Of a stretch of 47,435 nt of DNA, positions 17,098 to 25,077 are shown piece after piece. The translations under genes and the position numbers were made by a program. The notes under the pieces were generated by a model that searched no databases, was not told the origin of the DNA, and saw only the letters and a program-made list of their open reading frames with translations. Numbering within the stretch: the first letter of the stretch is position 1; each line of letters starts with the position of its first letter. The DNA comes from Micromonospora sp. KC213 (lineage in GTDB: Bacteria; Actinomycetota; Actinomycetes; Mycobacteriales; Micromonosporaceae): contig NZ_SMKF01000023.1 of NCBI RefSeq assembly GCF_004348325.1, positions 1 to 47,435 on the forward strand, in the 5' to 3' direction.

Positions 17098-17157
17098 ATG
17101 CTCGCGCCCCTGTCCTACTGGTGGCCCGCCGACCTGGCGGCCCCCTTCCGCGCGTAG
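17098..17157 (+). CDS. trpL: Trp leader peptide of the anthranilate synthase gene
   Basis: A 19-residue open frame, MLAPLSYWWPADLAAPFRA, with two adjacent Trp codons (17119-17124) ends at a TAG 89 bp before the synthase start. Tandem Trp codons upstream of an anthranilate synthase, followed by alternative hairpins, are the hallmark of transcription attenuation. A trp attenuator before a fused anthranilate synthase has been described in Streptomyces venezuelae. Ribosomes stalled at the Trp codons when charged tRNA-Trp is scarce would allow read-through. Confidence 0.85.
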   Translation: MLAPLSYWWPADLAAPFRA

Positions 17158-17187
17158 CTTTCCGCGGCCGCCCGACGAGGCGGCCGC
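17126..17187 (+). promoter_or_regulatory. trp attenuator: mutually exclusive hairpins
   Basis: Three pairings compete. Segment 1:2 pairs CCGCC (17126-17130) with GGCGG (17136-17140). The antiterminator 2:3 pairs GGCGGCC (17136-17142) with GGCCGCC (17166-17172). The terminator 3:4 is a perfect 9-bp stem, 17164-17172 with 17179-17187, around a six-base loop. The 2:3 and 3:4 stems share bases 17166-17172 and cannot coexist. A ribosome held on the Trp codons would mask segment 1 and leave segment 2 just free to form the antiterminator. No long U-tract follows the terminator arm. Confidence 0.75.
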
Positions 17188-17246
17188 CGGTCTCTCCCGG
17201 CTCCCGAGCCGCCCCGGCGGACGGCGAAGGCCATCGAGGAGATTCC

Positions 17247-19181
17247 ATGATCAACCCGCACCGCCTACTCGCCGCCCTCGCCCGAGGCACCGACCCCGGC
17301 CCGTTCGCGCTGATCCGCCGCGAGTGCGCCGATCACCTGGACCTCTTCACCGGCCAGGTGCGCGTCGCCGACCGGCTCACCGATTTACCGCTGCCGGACG
17401 GCCCAGCCGGGCCCCGCACGCTGGCGCTGGTGCCGTACCGGCAGGTCGTCGAGCGCGGCTTCGAGTGCGTCGACGACGGCACGCCGCTGGAGTACCTGGA
17501 GATAGCCGGACACGTCCCGGTCGCCCTGGCCGACGCGCTCGCCGCGCTGCCGGACGCGCCGGTGGTGACCAACGACGCCGGTTTCGACGTCACCGACGCG
17601 GAGTACGCCGACATCGTCGGGCGGGTGCTGGCCGAGGAGATCGGGCGCGGCGAGGGAGCCAACTTCGTCATCCACCGCACGCTGCGCGCGAACGTGCAGG
17701 GCGCGCCGCTGGCCGCGGCGTCCGCCGCGCTGCGCCGGCTGCTGCTCGCCGAGCGGGGGGCCTACTGGACCTTCCTGGTGTTCACCGGGACCCGCATCCT
17801 GGTGGGGGCGAGCCCCGAGCGGCACGTCAGCGTCGACGACGGCCTGGTGATGATGAACCCGATCAGCGGAACCTTCCGGCACACCGGGGCCGCTGCGGAC
17901 CGGGACGCGCTGCTGCGCTTCCTGAGCGATCCGAAGGAGATCGAGGAGCTGTACATGGTCCTCGACGAGGAGCTGAAGATGATGGCCAGGGTCGCCGACC
18001 AGGGCGGGCAGGTGGTCGGGCCGTACCTGAAGGAGATGTCCCACCTCGCGCACACGGAGTACCTGCTCGCGGGTCGGGGAACCCGGGACGTCCGGGAGGT
18101 GCTGCGGGAGACGATGTTCGCCCCCACGGTGACCGGGAGCCCGATGGAGAACGCCTGCCGGGTGATCGCCCGGCACGAGCGGACCGGCCGGCGCTACTAC
18201 TCCGGGGTGCTGGCCCTGCTGGGACGGGACGCCGGCGGCCGACAGACACTGGACGCCCCGATCCTGATCCGGACGGCGGAGATCTCCCCCGCGGGCGAGC
18301 TGCGGGTGCCGGTGGGGGCGACCCTGGTACGGCACTCGACGGCGGCCGGCGAGGTGGCCGAGACGCACGCGAAGGCGGCCGGGGTGCTCGCCGCCTTCGG
18401 GCTCGGCCCGCAGGCGCCCGTTCCCACCCCGCCTCCGGTTCGGCACGGGCCGGGCGCGGCGCTCGCCGACGACCCGCAGGTACAGGCGGCGCTCGCCGAG
18501 CGCAACATCCCGCTGGCCCGGTTCTGGCTCGACCAGCGACTGCCCGGGGCGGCCACTCTGCCCGGGCTGGTCGGCCGGCGGGCGCTGATCGTCGACGGCG
18601 AGGACACCTTCACCGGGATGCTGGCCCACCAGCTGGGTGCGCTCGGCCTCGCCGTCGAGGTACGCCCGTGGCTGCGGCCCGGCAGGCTCGACCCGTACGA
18701 CCTGGTTGTCATCGGTCCGGGGCCGGGTGACCCGCGGGCGGTGGACGAGCCGAAGATGGCGGCGTTGCGTGGGCTGCTGACCGCGCGGCTGGCCGCCGGT
18801 CTGCCCACGCTGGCGGTCTGTCTCGGTCATCAACTGCTCGCCGGCCTGCTCGGGTTGCGGTTGCACCGGCGGGAGGCGCCGTACCAGGGGCTGCAACGTG
18901 AGGTGAGCGTCTTCGGCACGCCGAGACGGGTCGGCTTCTACTCCACGTTCACCGCCCTGGCCGACGCCGACCGGGTCACCACCCCGTACGGCGCGGCGGA
19001 GCTGTCCCGCGACCCGGTCGACGCGGCGGTGCACGCGTTGCGCGGACCCGGCTTCGCCGGGGTGCAGTTCCATCCGGAGTCGGTGCTCAGCCGGGACGGA
19101 ATGGCCGTCCTGGCGGACCTGCTCGGCCACCTGTTGGCGCATCCGGCACTGACCACGCACGGTTCCGCGGATCGCCGGTAG
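17247..19181 (+). CDS. Fused anthranilate synthase (TrpE-TrpG fusion, PhzE-like)
   Basis: A 644-residue fusion. The chorismate-binding synthase half is about residues 1-420: GASPERHVSV, MNPISGTFRHTG, VLDEELKMMARVADQGG, GPYLKEMSHLAHTEY and FAPTVTGSPMENACRVI. The glutamine amidotransferase half is about 440-640, with nucleophile Cys525 in AVCLGHQLLAGLLG and the His/Glu pair in QFHPES. It makes anthranilate, or aminodeoxyisochorismate in true PhzE, from chorismate and glutamine. The sequence is closest to PhzE-type enzymes, yet no phenazine genes are near and a Trp attenuator controls it, so a tryptophan-responsive anthranilate supply is the better inference. The ATG at 17247 is preceded by GAGGAG. 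Confidence 0.9.
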   Translation: MINPHRLLAALARGTDPGPFALIRRECADHLDLFTGQVRVADRLTDLPLPDGPAGPRTLALVPYRQVVERGFECVDDGTPLEYLEIAGHVPVALADALAALPDAPVVTNDAGFDVTDAEYADIVGRVLAEEIGRGEGANFVIHRTLRANVQGAPLAAASAALRRLLLAERGAYWTFLVFTGTRILVGASPERHVSVDDGLVMMNPISGTFRHTGAAADRDALLRFLSDPKEIEELYMVLDEELKMMARVADQGGQVVGPYLKEMSHLAHTEYLLAGRGTRDVREVLRETMFAPTVTGSPMENACRVIARHERTGRRYYSGVLALLGRDAGGRQTLDAPILIRTAEISPAGELRVPVGATLVRHSTAAGEVAETHAKAAGVLAAFGLGPQAPVPTPPPVRHGPGAALADDPQVQAALAERNIPLARFWLDQRLPGAATLPGLVGRRALIVDGEDTFTGMLAHQLGALGLAVEVRPWLRPGRLDPYDLVVIGPGPGDPRAVDEPKMAALRGLLTARLAAGLPTLAVCLGHQLLAGLLGLRLHRREAPYQGLQREVSVFGTPRRVGFYSTFTALADADRVTTPYGAAELSRDPVDAAVHALRGPGFAGVQFHPESVLSRDGMAVLADLLGHLLAHPALTTHGSADRR

Positions 19182-19189
19182 GCGGACGA

Positions 19190-19220
19190 TGACGGGGCCC
19201 GGCCTCACCGGGCCCCGTCA
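19190..19220. terminator. Bidirectional terminator between the anthranilate synthase and wrbA genes
   Basis: A perfect 13-bp stem (19190-19202 with 19208-19220, TGACGGGGCCCGG and its complement) with a five-base loop fills the 43-bp gap between two convergent stops. Confidence 0.7.
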
Positions 19221-19224
19221 GTGG

Positions 19225-19845
19225 TCAGCCGGCCGCCAGGCCGCGCTTGAGGGCCGCGCCGATCTGCACCGCCCGCTTGGCGGTCAGCGCGGTCGCGGCC
19301 AGCGCCACGTGGTCCGGGGGAACCTCCCCGTTGTTGCTGGTGTGCGAGGCACCGTAGGGGTTGCCGGCGACGAACTGACTGGGATCGGTGTAGGCGGGGG
19401 TCACCACGATGCCGCCCCAGTGGTGGAAGACCGTGAACAGCGACAGCAGGGTGGACTCCTGCCCACCGTGCTCCGTGGCGGCGGAGGTGAACGCACTGTA
19501 GACCTTGTTCGCCAGCGCGCCGTTGGCCCAGAGCGGGCCGGTGGTGTCGATGAACTGCTTGAGCTGCGCGGCGATCATGCCGTATCGGGTGGGCGAGCCG
19601 AGGATGACCACATCGGCCCACGCCAGGTCGTCGATCTCGACCTCCATGACGTCCTGGGTCTCCAGGCGGTGCGCCTGCCAGCCGGCGTTGGAGCGGATCG
19701 CCTCGTCGGGTGCCAGTTCGCGCACCTTGCGCAGGCGGACCTCGGCGCCAGCCTCCCCGGCTGCCTCGCAGGCTGCCTGCGCCATCTGGTAGGTGATACC
19801 GGTGGCGCTGTAGTAGATCACCGCGACCTTGACCTGGCCGTCCAT
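19225..19845 (-). CDS. wrbA: WrbA-type NAD(P)H:quinone oxidoreductase
   Basis: A 206-residue flavodoxin-fold protein. The FMN phosphate loop is VAVIYYSATGITYQMAQA, and the isoalloxazine-contact loops are GSPTRYGMIAAQLKQFIDTTG and the conserved late block NPYGASHTSNNG. WrbA reduces quinones by two electrons using NAD(P)H and protects against redox cycling; the protein is a soluble tetramer. GAGGAGG stands close before the ATG. It is divergent from a GNAT acetyltransferase gene with 66 bp between the starts. Confidence 0.93.
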   Translation of the reverse strand: MDGQVKVAVIYYSATGITYQMAQAACEAAGEAGAEVRLRKVRELAPDEAIRSNAGWQAHRLETQDVMEVEIDDLAWADVVILGSPTRYGMIAAQLKQFIDTTGPLWANGALANKVYSAFTSAATEHGGQESTLLSLFTVFHHWGGIVVTPAYTDPSQFVAGNPYGASHTSNNGEVPPDHVALAATALTAKRAVQIGAALKRGLAAG

Positions 19846-19911
19846 CGATTCCTCCTCGTTTCGGGTCAGCTTCGGCGACTACCCGTTGTTTGCGCCGTCA
19901 AACTTCGTGCG

Positions 19912-20412
19912 ATGCTCCAGGGCCTGCGAATCAGGACGGCAACCGACGCTGACTGGCCGGCCATCTGGCCCTTCCTTCGGGAGATCGTCGGTGCCGGCGA
20001 GACCTACACCTGGCCGCGGGATGTGTCGGAGGAGGCGGCCCGGGGCATGTGGTTGGTCCGGCCACCGGGGCGGACGGTGGTGGCCGTGGACTCCGACGGC
20101 ACCGTGCTGGGCTCGGCGAAACTGGTGCCGAACCAGGCCGGCCCGGGCGACCACGTCGCCAACGCCAGCTTCATGGTGGCGCCGGCCGCGGCGGGTCGGG
20201 GGGTGGGCCGGTCTCTCGGCGTACACGTGCTGGAGTTGGCGCGCGCCGACGGTTATCGGGCGATGCAGTTCGACGCGGTGGTGGCGACCGACACCCGGGC
20301 CGGCGCGCTCTGGCGATCGCTGGGCTTCGAGGTGGTCGGTCGGATCCCGGCGGGATTCCGGCACCCGACCGAGGGTGACGTCGATCTGCTGGTCATGCAT
20401 CGGCGTCTCTGA
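19912..20412 (+). CDS. GNAT-family N-acetyltransferase
   Basis: A 166-residue single-domain acetyltransferase. The acetyl-CoA pyrophosphate loop is ASFMVAPAAAGRGVGRSLGVHVLELA (R/Q-x-x-G-x-G/A pattern), followed by GYRAMQFDAVVATDTRAGALWRSLGFEVVGRIP, the usual motif B. The opening LRIRTATDADWPAIWPFLREIV resembles phosphinothricin-type acetyltransferases. The acceptor is unknown. No ribosome binding site is seen before the ATG at 19912, and no better in-frame start exists. Confidence 0.85.
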   Translation: MLQGLRIRTATDADWPAIWPFLREIVGAGETYTWPRDVSEEAARGMWLVRPPGRTVVAVDSDGTVLGSAKLVPNQAGPGDHVANASFMVAPAAAGRGVGRSLGVHVLELARADGYRAMQFDAVVATDTRAGALWRSLGFEVVGRIPAGFRHPTEGDVDLLVMHRRL

Positions 20413-20549
20413 AGTCCCACCCGACTCAGCTCAAGATTTGCGCAAGTTCTGCGTGGGAGCGATGCCATGGTCGTGGTCGAACCGGGATCCTGTTCGCACG
20501 GATGTCGACGGGGCGCAAACGTCGCCGACACCGGGGAACCTGAACGGGG

Positions 20550-20589
20550 GATCGCGCTCCGCTCGCGCGACGGCGGGCGTAGCGCGATC
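20550..20589 (+). terminator. Possible hairpin downstream of the GNAT gene
   Basis: GATCGCGCT at 20550-20558 and AGCGCGATC at 20581-20589 form a 9-bp perfect stem with a 22-base GC-rich loop, 138 bp beyond the GNAT stop. The surrounding space 20413-21024 contains no recognisable gene. Confidence 0.3.
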
Positions 20590-20780
20590 AGGGGGCCCGT
20601 TCCAGCTGGGGGGATCCGCCAGCGGGTCGACGGCCTGGCTACCGCTCTCTACCGGAGATCGTCGTGCAGGTCGTCGGCCCGCTGTGCCGGGCGAGGCTCG
20701 GCCCGCCCTCGTCGCGCCCCGATGACGGCGGAACCGGCCGCCGGATCCGAGCGCCGGGCCGACACCGCACCGGGTGCCCG

Positions 20781-20870
20781 CAGGTCGACCAACTCCCCCC
20801 ACACCTCTCAGGTCGACCAACTCCCCACATCTCTCCGGTCGACCTCCCGCCTCACCTCGCAGGTAGACGC
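20781..20870. repeat. Decaying short tandem repeat, unit about 26-28 bp
   Basis: Copies begin at 20781 (28 bp), 20809 (26 bp), 20835 (25 bp, diverged) and 20860 (partial). The shared core is CAGGTCGACCAACTCCCC followed by an ACACCTCT-like tail. The first two copies differ by a two-base indel and one substitution; later copies are progressively degenerate. The unit length is not a multiple of three, and the tract is non-coding. It lies about 160 bp upstream of the YsnF-type gene. Confidence 0.7.
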
Positions 20871-21024
20871 CGGGCAGCGGCACGCCGCACTCCCGTCGCC
20901 AGGCGCACCGGCGGTGGTCCCGCCGCGGGAACCACCGGCCGCGCCGGTATCCACGCCGGCTTGGACGAATGCTGCCCTGACCCGTCGGGTAGCCAGCGGT
21001 GACCCACGAGAGGAAGGACGAACC

Positions 21025-21747
21025 ATGCGACTGACCGAACAGCAGGTCCGTTCGCTGTACGGACAGGACGTCCAGGACCGCTCGGGCGCGAAAATCGGCA
21101 GCGTGGCACAGGTCTGGGCCGACGCCGCCGGCGAGCCGACCTGGGTCAGTGTGAAGACCGGCATGATGGGCCAGCACGAGCACATGGCCCCGCTGACCGG
21201 GGCCGGCATATCCGAGGGCAAGGTGACCGTGCCGTACGACAAGGCGACCGTCAAGAGCGCACCGACGGTGGAGGCCGGCACCGAGCAGCCGCTCGGCAGC
21301 GACCGGCTCGCCCAGCTCTACCGGCACTACCAGCTCCAGCAGCAGGAGCGTCCGCCGCAGCGGATGCCCGGTTCGCCGGAGCTGACCCGGTCGGAGGAAC
21401 GGCTGCGGGTCGGCACCGAGAGCGAGCCGGCGGGCACCGCCCGGCTGAGCAAGCAGGTGGTGACCGAGAACGTGCACACCACCGTGCCGGTCGAGCACGA
21501 CGAGGTGCGCGTCATCCGCGAGCCGATCACCGACGCGAACCGGGGTGAGATCCGGCCGGACATCCGCGACGAGCAGCGGGAGATGGAGCTGCGCGCCGAG
21601 CGTCCGGTGGTCGGTAAGGAACAGGTCCCGGTCGAGCGGGTCCGGCTGGCCAAGGACGAGATCGTCGAGGAACAGCCGATCGACGAGCAGGTTCGCCGGG
21701 AGCGGATCGACGTCGACGTGCCGGAGTCGGCACGACGGCGCGGCTGA
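21025..21747 (+). CDS. PRC-barrel and DUF2382 (YsnF/AvaK) stress-type protein
   Basis: A 240-residue hydrophilic protein. Residues 1-75 are a PRC-barrel-like domain (LYGQDVQDRSGAKIGSVAQVW, then VPYDKATVKSAP). Residues about 120-235 are a DUF2382 domain in YsnF-style beta repeats, rich in charged residues: SEERLRVGTE, VRVIREPITDANR, ELRAERPVVGKEQVPVERVRL. Bacillus YsnF is a general stress protein of unknown activity. There are no membrane segments. AGAGGAAGGA precedes the ATG. Confidence 0.85.
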   Translation: MRLTEQQVRSLYGQDVQDRSGAKIGSVAQVWADAAGEPTWVSVKTGMMGQHEHMAPLTGAGISEGKVTVPYDKATVKSAPTVEAGTEQPLGSDRLAQLYRHYQLQQQERPPQRMPGSPELTRSEERLRVGTESEPAGTARLSKQVVTENVHTTVPVEHDEVRVIREPITDANRGEIRPDIRDEQREMELRAERPVVGKEQVPVERVRLAKDEIVEEQPIDEQVRRERIDVDVPESARRRG

Positions 21748-21777
21748 CCACGACGGTCCCGGCGGGTGCCGGGGCGG

Positions 21778-21807
21778 CGGGCGGACGGGCACCAGCCCGT
21801 CCGCCCG
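21778..21807 (+). terminator. Hairpin terminator of the YsnF-type gene
   Basis: A perfect 13-bp stem (21778-21790 with 21795-21807, containing GGGCGGACGGGC and its complement) with a four-base loop starts 31 bp after the stop codon. Confidence 0.65.
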
Positions 21808-21898
21808 GTGTCGTCTCCGTGCCGCCGGCCGCGACCGGCAGACGTGTCGGTGGCTGCGCCTAGGCTGACGGTCGATCTGTTCAGGAAGGGCGGCCGAC

Positions 21899-23002
21899 GT
21901 GCGGTTGACCGGTGACGAGGCGCTGGCGTTGCGGATGACCAGCCTGCTGCTGCGGACGCACCCGCGAGGCCGGCCGCAGGACGTCGCCGGTGTCGTGCGG
22001 TGGTTTGGCGCCATGCAGGCCCAGGACGCCGCGAGCGGCATGTGGTCGCTGGGAGTCCGGCTGCCCGGGTGCACGGTGGCCGACGTGCAGGCGGCGCTGG
22101 AGCGACGGGAGGCGCTGCGCACCTGGCCGATGCGGGGGACGGTGCACCTCGTACCGTCGCGCGACGCCCGGTGGATGCTGGCGGTCACCGGCGTACGGGC
22201 GTTGATGGGGGCGCAGCGGCGCCGTGAGGTGCTCGGCCTGACCGAGGCGGAGGCCGACCGGGCCGCCGACGTGCTCGGCACGGCGCTGGCCGGCGGCGTC
22301 CGGCTGACCCGCGCCGAGTGCCTGGCCACGCTCGCCGCGGCCGGTATCGACTGCGCCGGCCAGCGCGGCTACCACCTGCTCTGGTACGCCAGCCAACGCG
22401 GCGTCACCTGCATCGCCCCGCACGTCGGCACCGAGCAGACGTTCGCCCTGCTCGACGAGTGGGCCCCCGACCCGCACCGGCCCGAACGGGACGAGGCTCT
22501 CGGCATTCTCGCGACCCGGTACTTCCGCAGCCATGGGCCGACCACCCGGCAGGATTTCGCCGGCTGGACGGGCCTGACCGCCACCGACGCCCGGCGGGCC
22601 GTCGCGGTCGCCGGCGACGCGCTCGCCGCCGTCCAGGTCGACGGGGTCGAGGCGCTGCTCGACCCGGCACTGCTCGACGCCTCCCGGAAGCCGGCCGACG
22701 ACGTGCTGGCCCTGCCCGGCTTCGACGAGTACCTGCTCGGCTACAAGGACCGCACGCTGATGCTCGACCCGGTGCACCAGCAGGCCATCGTCCCGGGCGG
22801 CAACGGTGTCTTCCGGCCCACCGTGGTTCGCGCCGGCCGGGTGGTCGGCACCTGGAAGCGCACCGTGACCAGGACCCGGGTCCGGGTCGCCCTGCATCCG
22901 CTGGTCGGGCTCGACCCGGCGACGCGCGAGCGGGTGGTGGCGGCCGTCGACCCGTACGCGCGCTTCCTCGGGTTGCCGACCCTCGTGGAGTGGGCCGACT
23001 GA
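21899..23002 (+). CDS. AlkZ/AlkX (YcaQ)-type winged-helix DNA glycosylase
   Basis: A 367-residue protein of the HTH_42 superfamily, which includes E. coli AlkX (YcaQ) and Streptomyces sahachiroi AlkZ, glycosylases that unhook interstrand crosslinks. The expected catalytic loop is present as WFGAMQAQDAASGMW, giving a Q40-x-Q42 motif like AlkZ rather than the Q-x-D of AlkX. Later family blocks are RTWPMRGTVHLVPSRDARWML, PGFDEYLLGYKDR and the C-terminal PTVVRAGRVVGTWKR. GTG start with AAGGG eight bases upstream. It is monocistronic and convergent with the sugC-type gene. No toxin cluster is adjacent, so a housekeeping alkylation-repair role is more likely than self-resistance. Confidence 0.85.
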   Translation: MRLTGDEALALRMTSLLLRTHPRGRPQDVAGVVRWFGAMQAQDAASGMWSLGVRLPGCTVADVQAALERREALRTWPMRGTVHLVPSRDARWMLAVTGVRALMGAQRRREVLGLTEAEADRAADVLGTALAGGVRLTRAECLATLAAAGIDCAGQRGYHLLWYASQRGVTCIAPHVGTEQTFALLDEWAPDPHRPERDEALGILATRYFRSHGPTTRQDFAGWTGLTATDARRAVAVAGDALAAVQVDGVEALLDPALLDASRKPADDVLALPGFDEYLLGYKDRTLMLDPVHQQAIVPGGNGVFRPTVVRAGRVVGTWKRTVTRTRVRVALHPLVGLDPATRERVVAAVDPYARFLGLPTLVEWAD

Positions 23003-23024
23003 TCACCGGATCCGGCGCCCGCGC

Positions 23025-24230
23025 TCAGTCGGCGAGCGCCCCACCCGACCGACCCTCGTGCAGGGTCAGGTTGTGTCCACTGCCCGGGTCGAACAGGTGG
23101 ATCTTCTCCAGGTTGAACCAGACCCGCCGGTCCTCGCCCTCCCGTACCGTCGACTCGGCCGACAGCCGGGTGACCAGGCTGGCGCCGCCGCCGCTGAAGT
23201 CGGCCCCGGCATCGGCCGCCAGTTCCTCCAGCTCGGCGGCGCTGGCCCGCTGTCCCTCGACGGTGAAGTAGACGTACTTGTCCGAGCCCATCGACTCGAC
23301 GATGTCGACCGGCGCGGTGAACTCCATGCCCCGGCGGCGGGTGTCGTCGTCGACCAGCTCGGCGTCCTCGAAGTGCTCGGGACGGATGCCGAGAATCAGT
23401 TCGCGGGGCGCGTCGGCGCCCTCGAGCTGCCGGCGGATCCGCTCGCCGATCGGCACGTCGCCCAGGGTCGTACGCAGCTTTCCGTCCTCGACGGCGGCGT
23501 GCAGGAAGTTCATCGACGGTGAGCCGATGAATCCGGCGACGAAGAGGTTGTACGGGTGGTCGTACAGCTCCTGCGGCGGGCCGACCTGCTGGATCGCGCC
23601 GCCTCGCATGATGACCACCCGGTCGCCGAGGGTCATCGCCTCGGTCTGGTCGTGGGTGACGTAGACGGTGGTGGTGCCGAGCTGCTTCTGCAGCCGGGAC
23701 ACCACGGTGCGCATCTGCACCCGCAGCTTGGCGTCGAGGTTGGACAGCGGCTCGTCCATCAGGAACGCCTTGGGCTGCCGAACGATCGCCCGGCCCATGG
23801 CGACCCGCTGGCGCTGGCCGCCGGAGAGGTTGGCCGGCTTGCGGTCCAGCAGCGGGGTCAACTCCAGGACCTTGGCCGCCTCCTCGACCTTCGAGTCGAT
23901 GGTCTGCTTGTCCTGCTTCGCCAGTCGCAGCGGGAAGGCCATGTTCTCCCGCACGGTCATGTTGGGGTAGAGCGCGTACGACTGGAACACCATGGCGATG
24001 TCCCGGTCCCGGGGGGCCTTGTCGTTGACCCGCTGCCCACCGATGCGCAGTTCGCCGGAGCTGATGTCCTCCAACCCGGCGATCATGTTGAGGGTGGTGG
24101 ACTTCCCGCAGCCCGACGGGCCGACCAGGATGACGAACTCGCCGTCGGCGATCTCCAGGTCGACGTCGCGTACCGCGGTGGTGCCGTCGGGGAAGCGCTT
24201 GCTCACCTTGTCCAGCACGATGTCAGCCAT
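23025..24230 (-). CDS. sugC: ABC transporter ATPase, SugC/MsiK/UgpC type
   Basis: A 401-residue ATPase. It has Walker A GPSGCGKS, Q-loop VFQSYALYP, signature NLSGGQRQR, Walker B FLMDEPLSNLDA and H-loop VTHDQTEA, then a C-terminal OB-fold regulatory region of about 160 residues typical of CUT1 sugar importers. Overall it resembles mycobacterial SugC. It energises uptake of a disaccharide by the two permeases encoded just upstream. The ATG at 24230 gives the family-standard MADIVLDKVSKRFPDG start; a GTG three codons earlier directly follows the stop of the permease gene, so translation may be coupled. It is the last gene of a four-gene operon. Confidence 0.93.
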   Translation of the reverse strand: MADIVLDKVSKRFPDGTTAVRDVDLEIADGEFVILVGPSGCGKSTTLNMIAGLEDISSGELRIGGQRVNDKAPRDRDIAMVFQSYALYPNMTVRENMAFPLRLAKQDKQTIDSKVEEAAKVLELTPLLDRKPANLSGGQRQRVAMGRAIVRQPKAFLMDEPLSNLDAKLRVQMRTVVSRLQKQLGTTTVYVTHDQTEAMTLGDRVVIMRGGAIQQVGPPQELYDHPYNLFVAGFIGSPSMNFLHAAVEDGKLRTTLGDVPIGERIRRQLEGADAPRELILGIRPEHFEDAELVDDDTRRRGMEFTAPVDIVESMGSDKYVYFTVEGQRASAAELEELAADAGADFSGGGASLVTRLSAESTVREGEDRRVWFNLEKIHLFDPGSGHNLTLHEGRSGGALAD

Positions 24231-24239
24231 TGTTGTCAC

Positions 24240-25076
24240 CTATCCCTTGACGGCGCCGGAGGTCAGGCCCGAGACGATGCGGCGTTGGAAGAAGAGCACG
24301 AACAGGATGATCGGAATGGTGATCACCACGGCGGCGGCGCAGATCGCCCCGGTGGGGTCCTCGAACTGCGACTCGCCGGTGAAGAACGACAGCGCCACCG
24401 GCACCGTCCGGGCCCGCTCGGTGGAGGTGAGCGTGACGGCGAACAGGAAGTCGTTCCAGCAGAAGATGAAGACCAGGATCGCCGTGGTGAACAGCCCCGG
24501 CGCGGCCAGCGGGGCGATCACCCGGCGGAACGCCTGACCCTGGGTGGCGCCGTCCATCTTCGCCGCCTTCTCCAGGTCCCACGGGATCTGCTTGAAGAAC
24601 GCCGACAGGGTGTAGATCGCCAGCGGCAGCGCGAAGGTGATGTACGGCAGGATCAGTCCCGGCCAGGTGTCGAAGAGGCCGAGCTGCCGTTCGATCTCGA
24701 ACAGCGGCGACACGAGCGACACCTGCGGGAACATCGCGATCAGCAGAGAGACGCCGACGAGCAGCCGCTTGCCGGGGAAGTCCAGCCGACTGATCGCGTA
24801 CGCGGCCATCGCACCGAGCACCACCGCGATCGCGGTGGCGATCAGGGCGATGCCGATCGAGTTGACCAGGGCGCGCAGGAACTGGTCGGTGGTGAAGATG
24901 CTCCGGTAGTTGTCCAGCGTCCACTCCCGGGGCCAGAACCGGCCGTCGGTGAGGGTGGCCGGGGTCTTGAACGACAGGGAGGCGATCCAGAGCACCGGGA
25001 TCAGCGCGAAGACGACGACGATGACGTCCAGCAGACCCCAGCGCAGCTTCGCCCGGGTGGTGGTGTCGACGGCCAT
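24240..25076 (-). CDS. sugB: Sugar ABC transporter permease, SugB (MalG-like)
   Basis: A 278-residue inner-membrane permease with six helices. The cytoplasmic EAA loop, [23 protein letters not shown], docks on the ATPase. The opening [23 protein letters not shown], the periplasmic loop and the C-terminus [17 protein letters not shown] are standard for the second CUT1 permease. Only one base separates its start from the SugA stop, and its own stop is followed at once by the sugC start region. Confidence 0.92.
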   Translation of the reverse strand: MAVDTTTRAKLRWGLLDVIVVVFALIPVLWIASLSFKTPATLTDGRFWPREWTLDNYRSIFTTDQFLRALVNSIGIALIATAIAVVLGAMAAYAISRLDFPGKRLLVGVSLLIAMFPQVSLVSPLFEIERQLGLFDTWPGLILPYITFALPLAIYTLSAFFKQIPWDLEKAAKMDGATQGQAFRRVIAPLAAPGLFTTAILVFIFCWNDFLFAVTLTSTERARTVPVALSFFTGESQFEDPTGAICAAAVVITIPIILFVLFFQRRIVSGLTSGAVKG

Positions 25077-25077
25077 C

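Noticed and set aside
17247..19181. Phenazine biosynthesis locus because of PhzE similarity.
   Set aside because: No phzA/B, phzD, phzF or phzG homologue is nearby, and the gene is governed by a Trp attenuator.
20454..20467. A fourth CebR-like operator, TGGGAGCGATGCCA.
   Set aside because: It has two mismatches that break the palindrome and is not near a sugar-degradation gene, so chance is more likely.
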